From: Linyphia triangularis
Taxonomy: Eukaryota; Arthropoda; Arachnida; Araneae; Linyphiidae
Direction: 5' to 3'
DNA length: 64,000 nt
Assembly: GCA_963978545.1 (NCBI GenBank)
Contig: OZ021732.1
Coordinates: 63,030,714 to 63,094,713, forward strand
How positions within the stretch are numbered: the first letter of the stretch is position 1; every line of letters begins with the position of its first letter. The notes beneath the pieces are model-generated. The model worked only from the letters and a program-made list of their open reading frames with translations, was not told the DNA's origin and ran no database searches. Made by a program: the position numbers and the translations under genes. Below are positions 47,215-59,764 of this stretch, piece by piece.

Positions 47215-48473
47215 ATATTCAACTATTCTTTAAAGGTGCGTATACTACATAACAGGTATTTTTTATTATTTCTTTTGTTTTATTTAGTAAAAAATGCAGT
47301 CTAAATTTTTCTGAGAGAATTTTCAATTAGTACAAAAAGAACACTTCATTTAGTATATACCAGTTGAAACAATTTGGAAGGTAACCTTAATCTAAACAAA
47401 TGAATTCAGCATAAAACCAAACTCAAAATAAAACATGATCCAATGAAGATTTTAGCAAGTTTTTTTTTTGCTATGAGTGTTTAAGTGAAGGTTTCAGGCT
47501 CTAAATTTTGCCAAATTGCACATGCTTTAATATGGCTTAGTATCTGGTTTTGATATTCGGTAGTAAAAAATGTGTCTAAAAGCGTCCTTTTAGTGACGAA
47601 CCCAAGATAAATTATCACTGATAAAGAGTCTATCTGTCAAGTTTTAGTTCGTTTGAATGATGGCAAGTAGATTAATTCCTTCTTCTACGCGGCACTAGAA
47701 ACGTGTGTAAAAGCGACCTTTAAGATTAACTCCTTTGGTTAGTGTACCAATTAAAAGTTTAAGGTAGAGATGGTCAGTCGGAATTTGTGGATAAAAGGTT
47801 TTAGCATGGAACAAAATAGTAACAAATCTCTAAATGACTTCCGTTCAACAGCTACATTTTTTTAATCATTTTTCTTGAATTTAGAAAAAATTATATGTTA
47901 TTCTTTTTTTTTTTTTTTGTGTGTGTTTTGATTCGTCTGTCCCAAACAGTCTCTCGAATACCTCTAAAGACAATATCAATGACAAAAGCTTATAAAAATA
48001 AGAAACTGATTAAATGTATAATTTCATTACTTGATTAAAAATATAAACATTAATTAGAATGAAAAACTTATGATGAATTTACTAGTTATAGTTTTGTTTT
48101 CGATAACTTTAGGTGGTGGTAAAGTTATATCAGTGGAAGAAGTGAGGGGAAAAAAGTGGGGGGGGGGCAAAAGTTGGTGACAACCAACACCCCTCCCCCT
48201 CCTTTGCTCCCAACGATAAACGTTAAATTTCCTGTCTGTCTTATATTGAAAATATTCAGTAGGAAGACATAATTTATACTTCCTAACACTTTATAGTAGT
48301 ATGATATATACCATAAATAGATTTAATTTTTACATTTGAAAACTTTAAATCACTTTTTCTTCGTGTCACTACATTTAAAGGTTAATGTTATTTTTCTTAA
48401 GTAGTTTTTAGACGGATTGAGTGTTTTTAAAAGTGGGAGGATGGATTTCAGTGGTTTTCGAAGTGTGTTGACT
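44198..48473. other. noncoding DNA, no gene recognised
   Basis: AT-rich except for a G+C-richer, G-rich patch at about 45040-45400. Homopolymers: G13 at 45650-45662, T runs near 47185-47207 and 47905-47919, G10 at 48158-48167. An ORF on the minus strand (44906-45121) has no known motif. Confidence 0.6.
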
Positions 48474-48487
48474 CATGGGTATTTTCT

Positions 48488-48673
48488 GCCGACCAAACGG
48501 TATAGTGGTTAGCGTGCTGGCTTCTAGACCGCGAGGTTGCGGGTTCGAGTCCCGTGTAGGCATGGGTGTTTGTAAATGTATGTTGGTTTGTTAAATGACG
48601 AAATGTTTCGGCGCATTATAGCCCTCGTGTTGCTGACGGCGCCAGATAATCTGAATACAACCAACCAACCAAC
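48488..48673 (+). mobile_element. tRNA-derived SINE (family 1), copy 2
   Basis: About 186 bp, same family as copy 1: GCCGACCAAACGG start, A box TATAGTGGTTAGCGTG, B box GGTTCGAGTCC, GACGGCGCCAGATAATCTG, then a tail of ACCA repeats. A perfect 14-bp target duplication CATGGGTATTTTCT lies at 48474-48487 and 48674-48687. Confidence 0.95.
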
Positions 48674-48734
48674 CATGGGTATTTTCTTGAAAAGTGAGGG
48701 GACGCGTCATCCCGCGTCTACTCACATTTCTAGC

Positions 48735-48814
48735 CAGGGGCGGCTTAAGGGCCGTGCAAACTGTGCAACCCACAGGGCACCAGTGCCCGCCAGGGCGCTA
48801 ATTATTTTTTTCGG

Positions 48815-48850
<36 letters not shown>

Positions 48851-49410
48851 TTTTGGCAAATTTTGATTTTTTTTTTTTTAAACCAATTTTGACTTTTTTA
48901 AAAACTAAAGTTCTTCAATCATTTCGCCTCCAGAACAAATTCTTGATGTTGGAATTTCATTTGCTCAAATTTCGATTAGTGAGTGAGTGATATATGTCCC
49001 TTTTTACGTTTAAATGTAACTGCCATTGCATTTGCATAGGACCATACGGCCACACTTATCGGACAAAAATACACAAAAATTTAATTATAAAATTAATTTT
49101 GTGTGGTTCTCTTATCCGTTTTAGATAGTTTTTAAATAATTAACTTTCTTTTACTCTCAACTTCATCTTGTATTTTATTTTGGATGTGTATTTTTACAAA
49201 TATTGAAAATATTTGCGAATGATACTATAAATAGTTTTTATGAAATGAAATACAAAATTCTATGCAATAAAAATTTCTATTACATATTCTATGCAAAATG
49301 TAAATGAAATATAGCCAAATCGAATATTTAGAACTGGTTGTTAATAATGGAAAATCGTAAACCTAAAAAAAAAAGGTCACTAGGCCGGTAGTTTCTAAAG
49401 GCCGCCCGTG
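48735..49410. mobile_element. possible hAT-like remnant
   Basis: The left end reads CAGGGGCGGCTTAAGGG; the right end, read inward, reads CACGGGCGGCCTTTAG. The spacing (about 0.68 kb) and CAGGGGCGG start recall hAT ends. No matching 8-bp flanking repeat was found and a long T run (48817-48847) fills part of it. Confidence 0.35.
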
Positions 49411-50504
49411 TCTAACATAATGCCACACACAAAAACGGATGATGCTAATACATTTAGCATGTAAATGAGCGTGAATTGAAGGGTAAGAGTAAAATCGACG
49501 CTTATGCACTGAACCAAACAAAAAGTCTCATTTTAGAGTCGATTCCTCTTTCGTCAGTGTAAATGGTTTTGAGACTTCCCCCCCCCCCCCTCCGAGAAAA
49601 GAGGAAAGAATTTCTGACCCCCACTTCCGAAAGTGACTCACTGTAGCTTCTGTAATGAGCGTGTTTTTAAGTCGTAAATCCCCAAAGAATACAAGACATC
49701 CACGTTGGAAGGTGGGGAGGGGGGGGGATGGAGTTTGGGGGGGAAAGGGATATTGCTCGCACCCCTTCTACTTCTTGGAATCAAGAGGGATGCAGCCTGC
49801 AGTGTCATGAGAGCTACAAAAATCACACAGCCAATTAACAGAGGGAAAATTCTTGGCTGGACTTGACTTTCGAAGATAGTGGAAGATGGGGAGAGAAAAG
49901 AAAAGGGGAAAAAAAAAACGTCTGTGCGCTGATATATTTCTGCTGAATGAAGATACATCTCGGCACCAGACAAATAATCTTCTTAAAAATAGGTTTTTTT
50001 TCCCGAGAAAAGAAAACCATATTTTCTGTGCATTGGTGTTCATTTTTAATGGATCGGGCCGAAAAAAATGATTTTTATTAAAATAGAAAATTTGCCTAGA
50101 ATTATATTTTTTTTTAATGCTTTTTTAATTAATATTGAGAAATTTAACATCAAGTAAGAGTTCAAGTAAGATGCGTTTAAAAAAATAATTTTAATCTGTT
50201 AAAGATAAAATAAATATTCAGATAAGATAAGGGTTATAGAAGGAGTGTGACGAGAGAAGATGAAAGAAAATATTGTATACGAATCAATTACTTAACAATC
50301 CATAATGGAATTTTAAACATTGTAACTTTTTTTGACATACTTGATGCAAATTGATACAAACATACTTGAGCCCAATCTTCACAAATAACAAGTAGTAACA
50401 CCAGGATAAGTTGTATGCCTAAATTTTAGCAACAATTAATAGATAGGTAGATTTGTAAATTGAGTCACCAGTTCTCTCACAACCTCCAAGTAGGTCGTGG
50501 AGTA
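49411..50504. other. noncoding DNA with G/C homopolymers
   Basis: C13 at 49578-49590 and G9 at 49719-49727 within a stretch (49.55-49.95 kb) that is G+C-richer than average. Overlapping ORFs on both strands there have no recognisable motif. Confidence 0.55.
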
Positions 50505-51731
50505 GGGCGTATCGAAAAAACCTTTTTTTGGAAATTCAAAATTTCAAGTTGATAAAAAGTTGTCACTATGCTCACATGTTTACCAAAAAATTTGTTTAGT
50601 TCAATCGAAAAATATTTAGGTCTCCCGGAATGGACCTGAAGTTTGATTTTTTTTGACAAAAACAAAGATTTTAAATTTTTTTTAAAACATAAGTATAAAG
50701 CAAACTTTTATTTTCAAGAATAAAAATGTCGATTTTATAATACAAATTAACGGTAATAAAAAAATTATATCTGCCATTGAATAATTAGGTCTCCCTGAAT
50801 CTACATGAAAAACAACTTTTTTACAAAATACGGATATTTTTCCATTTTCAACCCATTCTTTTGGTTAGTTTCAATTATTTTATTCGTAGTCTAGGTATAG
50901 TAGTACAGCATTTTGAAATATTGGGAATATCATTTTATGAAATGGCGTTTACTAAACTCAAGTATTAATTCATATCATTTCTGCACGACTCCACGTTGAT
51001 TGGAGTCTCCAACCAACTAAGACTCTAGGTTTGAGACATGAATGTAACGTTATCGAAAATGAATTCAATGTCACAGGGTTCGAATGATGAAAGTTTACAT
51101 GATAGTAAAATGCTTCTACCATGGGAATTATTATAAAGTTGAATTATTTCATTGAAATAAGAACTGCCAGAAAATCTATTCTCTTTATCTAGAGATTGTG
51201 ACCCTAAAGCCTATCTCAATTAGAGTAGAAGCTCAATCAGCAAGTGCTCTTTCGTGGAATTTAAATGTTCTAACACTAGAAAACTAGGCAGTGGTAGTAC
51301 ATAAATCGAAAGTTTTTCGTGAGTGGGTAAAATATCATTAAGGTATTAGTTTAACTACTTTTCACTCGTATTTTCATTTTTCACTTTTTATATAATTGAA
51401 AGGATGAAGCAATAAGTATAAAAATTTTAAGTTGTAAATGTGGTCGCATAAATAAACAGAAGAACATGTATGTTTGGCATAAGAACTATATTCAAAATAT
51501 TTTGGACACTCAACTGCAAACTGCGGCTCTGGGTGAAACGTAGTGTCATCATTACTACTTATGAAATAAAGTTGCATCGATAAGAAAACTATTCAAGGTC
51601 TTGGTTATGATAGTGATGAATGAAATACTGAAGTCTCTAATTGATCAATTTCATTCTTCGTAAATACTTTAAAATAACCAGTACAAGCAGTTGTTTGTTT
51701 ATTTCATTTAAACGAATTGCCTCTTAGGAAA

Positions 51732-51914
51732 GCCGACCAAACGGTATAGTGGTTAGCGTACTAGCTTCTAGACCGCGAGGTTGCGGGTTCGAGTCCCGTG
51801 TTGGCATGGGTGTTTGTAAATGTATGTTGGCTTGTCTAATGACGAAAGTTTCGGCGCATTATAGCCCTCGTGTTGCTGACGGCGCCAGATAATCTGAATA
51901 CAACCAACCAACCA
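51732..51914 (+). mobile_element. tRNA-derived SINE (family 1), copy 3, in the foldback loop
   Basis: About 183 bp with the same A box, B box, body and ACCA tail as the other copies. The 14-bp target duplication GCCTCTTAGGAAAG lies at 51719-51732 and 51915-51928. Close agreement with copy 2 suggests both are fairly young. Confidence 0.95.
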
Positions 51915-52973
51915 GCCTCTTAGGAAAGTTATGATTATTCTCGATGTTCCAATTTATTAAAGTACTTCATTTACTGTCCATTAAGAAAACGTCTAACAAG
52001 TTGTCGAGATTTACCAATTGTTGAATACAATAACATTGATATGGTTTTTCCAAAATTTCATTTTATAAAGTTGAACACCTACCAGAAATATTGGAAAATA
52101 TGTCAGGCTGTACTAGTCAGCAAATGCCCCCAAGGTTTAGCAAACAGAAACCCCGGAAACATCTCCCATTCAAGATGATTAAAAATGGCAAATCGAATTT
52201 GATATGTATGTATTGTATCACTTTATCCAACTTCGAAGTTGGAAAAAATAGCCGAGTTTGTAATGAAAATTTATACTCCCTTATGGGTTAAAATATAACG
52301 TCATGTAATGATGATATTATGTTTCGTACAGAGTCACTGTCTGGAGTTGCTTGTCCAAAATATGTTGAATATAGTTTTCATACCAAATATAGATGTTCTT
52401 ATCGTTTATTTATGCGACCACATTTACAACTTAAAATTTTTTATACTTATTGCTTCATCCTTTCAATTATATAAAAAGTGAAAAATGAAAATACGAGTGA
52501 AAAGTAGTTAAACTAACACCTTAATGATATTTTACCCACTCACGAAAAACTTTCGATTTATCTATTACCATTGCCTAGTTTTCTAGTGTTACAACATTTA
52601 AATTCCACGAAAGAGCACTTGCTGATTGAGCTTCTACTCTAATTGAGATAGGCTTTACGGTCACAATCTCTAGATAAAGAGAATAGATTTTCTGGCAGTT
52701 CTTATTTCAATGAAATAATTCAACTTTATAATAATTCCCATGGTAGAAGCATTTTACTATCATGTAAACTTTCATCATTCGAACCCTGTGACATTGAATT
52801 CATTTTCGATAACGTTACATTCATGTCTCAAACCTAGAGTCTTTGTTGGTTGGAGACTCCAACCAACGTGGAGTCGTGCAGAAATGATATGAATTAATAC
52901 TTGAGTTTAGTAAACGCCATTTCATAAAATGATATTCTCGATATTTCAAAATGTTGTACTACAATACCTAGAC

Positions 52974-54512
52974 CAGTGATTCTCAACCACTGTGTCGCGG
53001 CACTTTTGTGTGCCGCCAAATTCTTAAAGTGTGCCGCCAAATTTTAGAAATGTATATAGTAAAAATTATAATGCTTTTTTTTTATTACGAGTAATGTTAA
53101 ATTAAACAAAAGTACTTATATATATGAATATTGTAGCGAAGATTTTTCACTTTCACCGCTTCGTTACATATTTCTCTGTGTCTCGTTTGACCTTTTTTTA
53201 CTCTAGTTTTTTATATTCAACCCCCTGCAGGTGTGTGAGTGTGCATCTTGTTGTCTGATGTTTGGAAAGCACATCCGTTGAGACTTTGTTTCCGACGAAT
53301 TCCGCGGGTGATTTCAAAGATCACTTTTCCACTTTCGGACTAGATTTCTATGCAAAATCAAAGTTTCGCCCAGCTGTACCATCTGAACTTCAGCCTTTTG
53401 ATCATAACTCGCGACCAGAGTGTCGAATTCATGACAAGTTTTGCCCCGTATTTCCAACCCATGTTGACTACGTACGAATCTTTGTTACTGCATACGGAAG
53501 TAAGGTGGTTGTCCAGAGGAAAAGTTTTATCTCGTGTACTCTAATTAAAAGACGAAAAGAAAATGTTTTTTGAACAAAATAAAAATTATGATTTTGTTCA
53601 CTTGTTGGGAGATAAAATATGGTGCGCTAAACTAGCTTACTTATCAGACATTATTGTTATTTTTAATAAAATAAATTCAAGTATGTAAGGGCCGAAAGAA
53701 AATATATTAAACTCAACAGATAAACTGGTGGGATTCCAAAAACAAATAACTTTATGGAAGAATAGAGTTCAGGAAGGATATTTGGAAAAGTTTGAGTCAG
53801 TCCCAAAAGATTTTAATAAAACTATTTATAAAATTGTTATTGACCATTTGACAACATTAGAGGAGAAAATTATTCATTATTTCCCAAATTTAGATATAAA
53901 AAAATTTGATTGGGTTCGTAATCCATTTGTGATAACGAATACTTCTGTATTTGAATTAACTTTGAATGAAGAGGAATAACTAATTTCGCTTTCTAATAAT
54001 CGAGATTTAATTTTAAAATATTCAGAAGAATCAATTAATTCATTTTGGATTAACATTAGATGCGATTATCCCATGATAGCCAAAAAAGCTTTAAAAATAT
54101 TATTACAATTTTCTACATCTTATTTGTGTGAATTCGGATTTTCAGTATTAATCAACATAAAAACGAAAAAAGGATCGAGACTTTTAAATGTAGAAGACGA
54201 CATAAGAGTACTATTGTCATTTTTACGACCAAATATAAATGAAATTATCAAAAAACATCAAGCACAAATTTCTCATTAAAAGTATTCTTATTTTTCATTT
54301 GCAATTAATCCCTTAATAAACGTACTGTTGTTTTTGTAGTACATATTATATTATTTTATTTTACATTCGAAATTATTATCATAAACTACTTTACACAGTG
54401 TATTATAGGTAAGTAAACAACTTTTAAACTTATCTTTTTCTTTGTGTGCCGCCAAATTTTGAAATTGTTAAAAGTGTGCCGCAACAAAAAAAAAAAAAGT
54501 TGAGAATCACTG
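52974..54512 (+). mobile_element. hAT DNA transposon, defective
   Basis: The inverted ends are CAGTGATTCTCAACC and its near-complement GTTGAGAATCACTG. A perfect 8-bp duplication ACCTAGAC flanks it (52966-52973 and 54513-54520). The element is only 1.5 kb and lacks the N-terminal BED zinc-finger part of its transposase. Subterminal repeats GTGTGCCGCCAAATTTT occur in inverted/direct form near both ends. It sits inside the right arm of the foldback, so it is younger than that element. Confidence 0.95.
53262..54279 (+). pseudogene. hAT transposase (ZBED5/SCAND3-like), broken
   Basis: Readable blocks in shifting frames include LLLHTEVRWLSRGKVLSRVL (about 53485-53544), the typical HTxVRWLSRGK motif, and LVGFQKQITLWKNRVQEGYL (about 53724-53785). 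These are followed by EKIIHYFPNLD. The C-terminal dimerisation region runs from about 54040 to 54279: FWINIRCDYPMIAKKALKIL, FSTSYLCEFGFSVLINIKTK, LSFLRP and KKHQAQISH. At least two frameshifts and one in-frame stop (about 53977) disable it. The N-terminal DNA-binding part is missing. Confidence 0.9.
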
Positions 54513-55016
54513 ACCTAGACTATGAATAAAATAATTGAAACTAACAAAAAAAAAAAAAGGTTGAAAATGGAAAAATATCCGTATTTTGTAAAAAAGTTAA
54601 GTTTTTCATGTAGATTCAGGGAGACCTAAATATTAAATGGCAGATATAATTTTTTATTACTGTTAATTAGTATTATAAACTCAACATTTTTATTCTTGAA
54701 AATAAAAATGTGCTTTATATTTATGTTTAAAAAAAAAATTAAAAATCTTTGTTTTTGTCAAAAAACATCAAACTTCAGATCCATTCCGGAGACCTAAATA
54801 TTTTTCGATTGAAGTAAAAAAAAATTTGGCTAAACATATGACCATAGTGACAACTTTTTATCAACTTGAAATTTTGAATTTCCCCAAAAAGTTTTTTTCG
54901 ATACGCCCTATTGTAGAGGTTTAGAGAGGGTAGGTTTCACTGTGTCTGGTAATAAATTCCACATTCAATAAGTACTTGCAAAATATCTTTATATTTTGGT
55001 ATACTTACATTATAGC

Positions 55017-55655
55017 CAGGCCCTGATCATCGCCTAGGCCTACAAGGCCCGGGCCTTGGGCCCATGATTTTAGGGGGCCCCGAAATATGCTTTAAACCTA
55101 TAACTTTTCTTTTACAAAAGCTATGCAAATATCTTTTATAATCTGTATAAAAGAATTTTGACATAAAAATCATTTTGTATTGATCTTGAACAGTCTTTGG
55201 TATCCTAGAGTGCATTTATTCAAATAAACCAAACCATCATTTAAAAGAGTAAAAAACAAGCTTTTCTAAAAGATAGAGACAACAATTAAAAGTAATTCTC
55301 GATGAATTTATTGTAAAATCAGCAAATGTCGACTCTGAAGTTATGAGTAATGCTGCAGATACTATTGTCACGGATATTACTACTCATTGTGATCGTGAAA
55401 TGTAATACTACATTACAAAGTTTTTCCTGTTTTGATTTATAAATTTGATTGTTTGAAATTTGTTTCTTTATTCGTTATAAAAAAAATTAACTTTTAGAAA
55501 ATAATATATTAACATTAATTTATCAACTGTTTCTATATTTAATGTTAATTCATTTGAGTATGTGTCAAATCCATTTCCATTAAATCTCGCATTTGAAAAA
55601 GGGGCCCCCGAAATTGTGCGGGCCTTGGGCCCTAACTTGTCATGATCAGGCCCTG
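55017..55655. mobile_element. 639-bp non-autonomous hAT-like element
   Basis: The ends are CAGGCCCTGATCATC and, at the right, GATGATCAGGCCCTG-like sequence (CATGATCAGGCCCTG). A perfect 8-bp duplication ATTATAGC flanks it (55009-55016 and 55656-55663). Inner inverted blocks GGGCCTTGGGCCC and GGGGGCCCC recur at both ends, so the ends are strikingly G+C-rich while the core is AT-rich. No transposase is present. Confidence 0.92.
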
Positions 55656-56655
55656 ATTATAGCCTTGAATTAATTTTGCACCCCTTTCGATTGTATTGCT
55701 TACAATCCTGAAGCGTTTGTCCTTTCAAAATATATGTGCACTCATTCTAAATATTAAGATCTGAATGTAAAATATGAGTTGAAAACCGGAACCTTTTGAA
55801 GAAATTCAAAGTTTATGGTTTAATCAAGTAATCTACTTTTTGATCCAAAAGAGGAAAAAAGGTTTGAGCTTTAACTGATCTATCGTATAGCTCTAATATG
55901 TTATATTCCTCAAGTATAAAAATCCTGATCAGCAAAAAGTTAATTGTTCAATTCTTTTCCATTTTCTAAAGTTAATAGGTCTTAAAATTAAATTTTTGAT
56001 TCGTCATTTTGTAATACGTTTGTCTCATTATAACAAACTGTAAAATAATATTTCTTAAATTATTGAATATAATATTTTCGATTATTATTGAAAAAGTTCA
56101 TTCTCTGGCAGGCAAGTCGATAGTGGCGATTGGGTAACAAACAGGAAAAAGATGAGTGAGGAGTGGGTTATAACTTTATTCCACCAATTAATAGATAACT
56201 CCGATGTGTTACAGTAGGTGACATATTTTTAGTACGTCAGGTAACGCCTCAAAAACCATGATATGCCCATTAAACGTCATTTACATAAAGTGTGTATTGT
56301 ACGTCATATGAATTAAAAGTCTTACAGAAAATTTCAAAACATCTAAATTTTAACATCCGAAAAATGAGCCCTCTTTTATCAAATACATACCTTACGTACA
56401 CCACTGGTCTGGCGAGAAGTTTCAATTTCAAATAAAACTTGCTTATTTTTTGGTAAGATAAAAATAAAAAATACATTTTATAAGGTTATTCAACGAGGTT
56501 TAATTTTACTTATTACAAATGTGAAATTGAGTGAAATGGAAGTAGCGTGCAATTCTGTTAAAAAATATTTCTATTACATTTTGCCAAATGATTACAATTA
56601 ATGTCAAGTAGAACTCTATAATTTATATTATATAGTAATTCATTTATTAAAAAAG

Positions 56656-57125
56656 TGTAACGGTGTGCGGTAATGGAGAGTCGAACGCGGGACTTCTAGA
56701 TCAGAAGACAGGCACTCTAACCACTAGGCAAAAGTGATCACTAGTGCCTAGGTGTTATATCTGTCATTTGTACACGAGACCACCATATAACCCCTTCCCA
56801 GTGAGTTGCGAAGGGGTGAACGATTGAGTTGCTTGTGTGTGAGTTTAGTGCGTTGCGTGTGGCAGTGAACAGAGCGCCAGAGGTTGCTTGCTGTGTGGCA
56901 GTGAGTCACCAGAGATGCTGAGGTGGTAGTGTGGAGGTCGTTCAGTAAGTAGATGGTGCCACTAATGTGTTCGAATATTCGTGTCACCAATATAGCGGTG
57001 TGCGCTAACGGAGAGTCGAACCAGGGACTCATAGATCAGAAGACTGAAGACAGGCGCGCTAACCACTATGCATAAGTGACCACTAGTCCTTAGGTGTTGT
57101 ATCTGTCATTTGTACACGAGACCAC
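56656..57125 (-). mobile_element. tRNA-derived element family 2, tRNA-body-tRNA arrangement
   Basis: Two tRNA-like units on the minus strand (56993-57125 and 56656-56785) flank a ~205-bp unrelated body. Each shows an A box (GC.TAGTGGTTAG.G.GCC), CTGTCTTC, a B box (GTTCGACTCTCC) and an upstream segment with GTGGTCTCGTGTACAAATGA. The second unit looks more tRNA-like in its B box (TGGTTCGACTCTCC). The body is G+C-richer, with GTGTGGCAGTGA occurring twice. The layout could be a dimeric SINE or two insertions. Confidence 0.75.
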
Positions 57126-59764
57126 CACAAATGTATTACCGAAATAATGCATGCCATGTAAACTGGAAGGCAATGTCGTATTTATTGCAACAAAATAATC
57201 ATTGGAAAAGTATTGAAAGGTTTGCTATAATATTATTTAAATTTCTTGACTTTTCCTGTACCCAAATAGCTGCGGCCTGACTTTGTCCGACGTACAACTA
57301 GGTTTCAGTCTATTAGAACCCCTTTCACGTCTTTCCTCGATTTCACCACTTTACTTTATACCCGAAACATCGGAAAGACATCGTGTTTCAGTTAAGCTAG
57401 ATTAGTCAAAATACCTTTAAAAATATTTAAAACTGGATCAGTAGATCTCACATTAGGATTATAACCTTTAAAGGTGGGAAAGGGAAATGGGGGAGGTTTT
57501 TGAGATTTTTAGAAATCTCAGGTTGACTGTAACGTTTATCTTCTTTAGAAGATCATATGCGCAACTTCTCCTTCCTCAAGATAATAATATTGGCGATTTG
57601 AATACCCCCCTCCCCCCAAAAAACTGCAGGTACCATTCCTTACTTAGTTTGAATTTTTGTGCCGAAAATTATGGTTTGCTTTTTGGTTGCTATACATTGC
57701 ATTCATTTTCGCTCTTTGTTTTTCAAAATGTAAGAGTAAGATTTTCTCTGCAAATTGTTTTTATTTAAATATTTACTTTTGTCCCGAAAAATGCTATTAA
57801 ATTATTAACGTAACTTACAATCCGATGCCATCAACGGAAGAATTTCTATACAGAGAATAAAAAATGTTCTTCTCTAAATAAGTGGCTCCACTAGAACTAA
57901 GCCATCGTATAATGCTGTGTTAAAGTTAAAAGATAAACATCACAGTTACATAATTTTCATACCCCCCCCCCTCCCTCTCTCCCAAATAATATGTAAAATG
58001 TAGATAAAGCAAACCTAGTTACTGTTACCAGAAAAAAATTTCATGAGCATTTAGTAAAGAATCTGAGTCATGAACCTACACCCTTTAAAAAGAAAAATCA
58101 TACAAGCAATTTGAAATTGTCAAATAAAATTTGTTCTTTGAAAACAACTTCTTTTCAAAATATCAAGAATCATGGTAAAACACCTATTTTTAACTATCGC
58201 TATGTCAAAACTCATTGACCAGAGGCAATATATTCAATTTATATGTGAAACGTCTTCGAATTGAGCCTCATCGGATTTTTTGCAGGTTGGTTTCAATGTA
58301 AGTAGACATCTCAAATTTGAGATGCATATGCAATGCATTTTTCAAGTAATTATTCATCCTCAAATCAAGTAATTATTAATTTTTTCATGAATTTAAATTA
58401 AAACTGTTGAACTGGTCAATATAACAATACCTTTGACTTTGGTTGCAAATTTATAAATATTGCATATTCTAAGTTATGGCATTTTTCATTAGTTCTACTG
58501 TTAAGCCGAAATTATTTTGCATGAATTGATTCATGAAATATCATTGATTTGAATATTAGGAGCAATACCGATGTCTTTAAAATGATTTATTTAAATTATT
58601 TTAAAACATTATAAAATTATTTATTTAAGTATTTACTCTAAAGCTATGCTCTAAAGTTACGAAAAGTGAAATTGTTGCTGTCGGCATTTTTTTCTTTTTT
58701 TCTTCTGTGATTCATGTAATATTTGATGAAAATTTTTTCCCTGTGATTTCTACAGAATTTTTAACCAAGGTTTTGACTTTATTTATTTTATAACTCTTCC
58801 CTAACTCTTTGTTTTATTTTTCTTAAATACAGAATAGAAATTGAGAGACATCGGTTTTCATACTTTCACTTATTTTTTGTGACAGTGGCAAGGGGGTGCA
58901 AATCGCATACAAAAGGGTGCAAAGCGGCTAAAGCTTCAAACCAGGAATTTTCAACCGTGAATGAGTATCGGATTTATTACGGAACAATTTATAAATAGAT
59001 ATGCCGTAATTTTACGTTCAATTGAATAATTTGAAGCCTGTACTTTACTTTTTTGCCTAGGAATTCTTCGCTTCATTTTTAATTTTCAAAAGCAAAAGGT
59101 GCAAGTGCATTCATTTTACCCTTCCTGATGTCGTCCATTCTCAAACGAAACGTCGCGTCGTTTTTGTAATATTAATTCCTTTTATTGAAATATTTACTTT
59201 ATCAGATATCAGTATACTTAGATAATTTAACTGTTTAATAATCTTGTAGTTTTGTTTTCCCATATATATTTAAGTAACATTTACAAAATTACATGAAATT
59301 CATGTGTCTTGATATTTGCATGTTCCTCTCCCCCCCCCCCCCCCCATGACATGCAATTGTTAATTTGGGCCCCCTCACTTTTAATACCCACGAGCCGCCA
59401 CTGCCAGATTAATAGAAAGCTAATTTGACATTCTAGTTTATTGAAATGTTGCTCTCCACGGCAGATGCAAATTAAAAACTTCTGCATGCTTTTACATTTT
59501 ATACAAAAAAGACTTAAAAGAACAAACAAATCTGACCCTCTGTGGCTGAAGTTTAAAAACAAACTCTACCCATTTTGAATCACTGTTATGATAATTTCTC
59601 TTCTCCATTTCCCGATTAATATATGCTGATTCAGTGAATCTTTCTTATAAAAGAATATAAATTAGTCATAGATAAATATATACAAAAATGTGAAAGAAAA
59701 GTAATTGCTTTAGTACATACATGATTTTGTGACTTTTCCATGCTAGAGCCGGGGTACAAAATTT
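57126..59764. other. noncoding DNA, no gene recognised
   Basis: AT-rich with C10 at 57962-57971 and C16 at 59330-59345. ORFs 57487-57768 and 59281-59562 show no known motif; the latter runs through the C tract. The end CCGCCACTG at about 59395-59403 resembles a hAT terminus but no partner was found. Confidence 0.55.

Larger units (their letters stand above)
50505..54908. mobile_element. foldback element with ~1-kb inverted arms, hit by later insertions
   Basis: The ends are TA|GGGCGTATCGAAAAAA and its complement (…CGATACGCCC|TA). The left arm is 50505 to about 51560. The right arm runs from about 52300 to 52973 and continues at 54513-54908 after an inserted hAT element. The arms match closely over roughly 1 kb (for example CCACGTTGATTGGAGTCTCC versus its complement at 52850-52870). 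The central ~0.7 kb holds a SINE and a short unrecognised ORF (52091-52291). No transposase for the foldback itself was seen. Confidence 0.92.

Noticed and set aside
48591..48866. ORFs across the SINE and poly-T stretch
   Set aside because: They span a SINE and a homopolymer; not protein-coding.
49638..50071. Overlapping ORFs on both strands near 49.6-50.1 kb
   Set aside because: Low-complexity Phe/Ser/Pro-rich frames on both strands with no motif; likely composition effects.
58885..59403. Pair of CAGTGGC-type ends suggesting a hAT element
   Set aside because: Flanking octamers do not match and inner similarity of the ends is too short.
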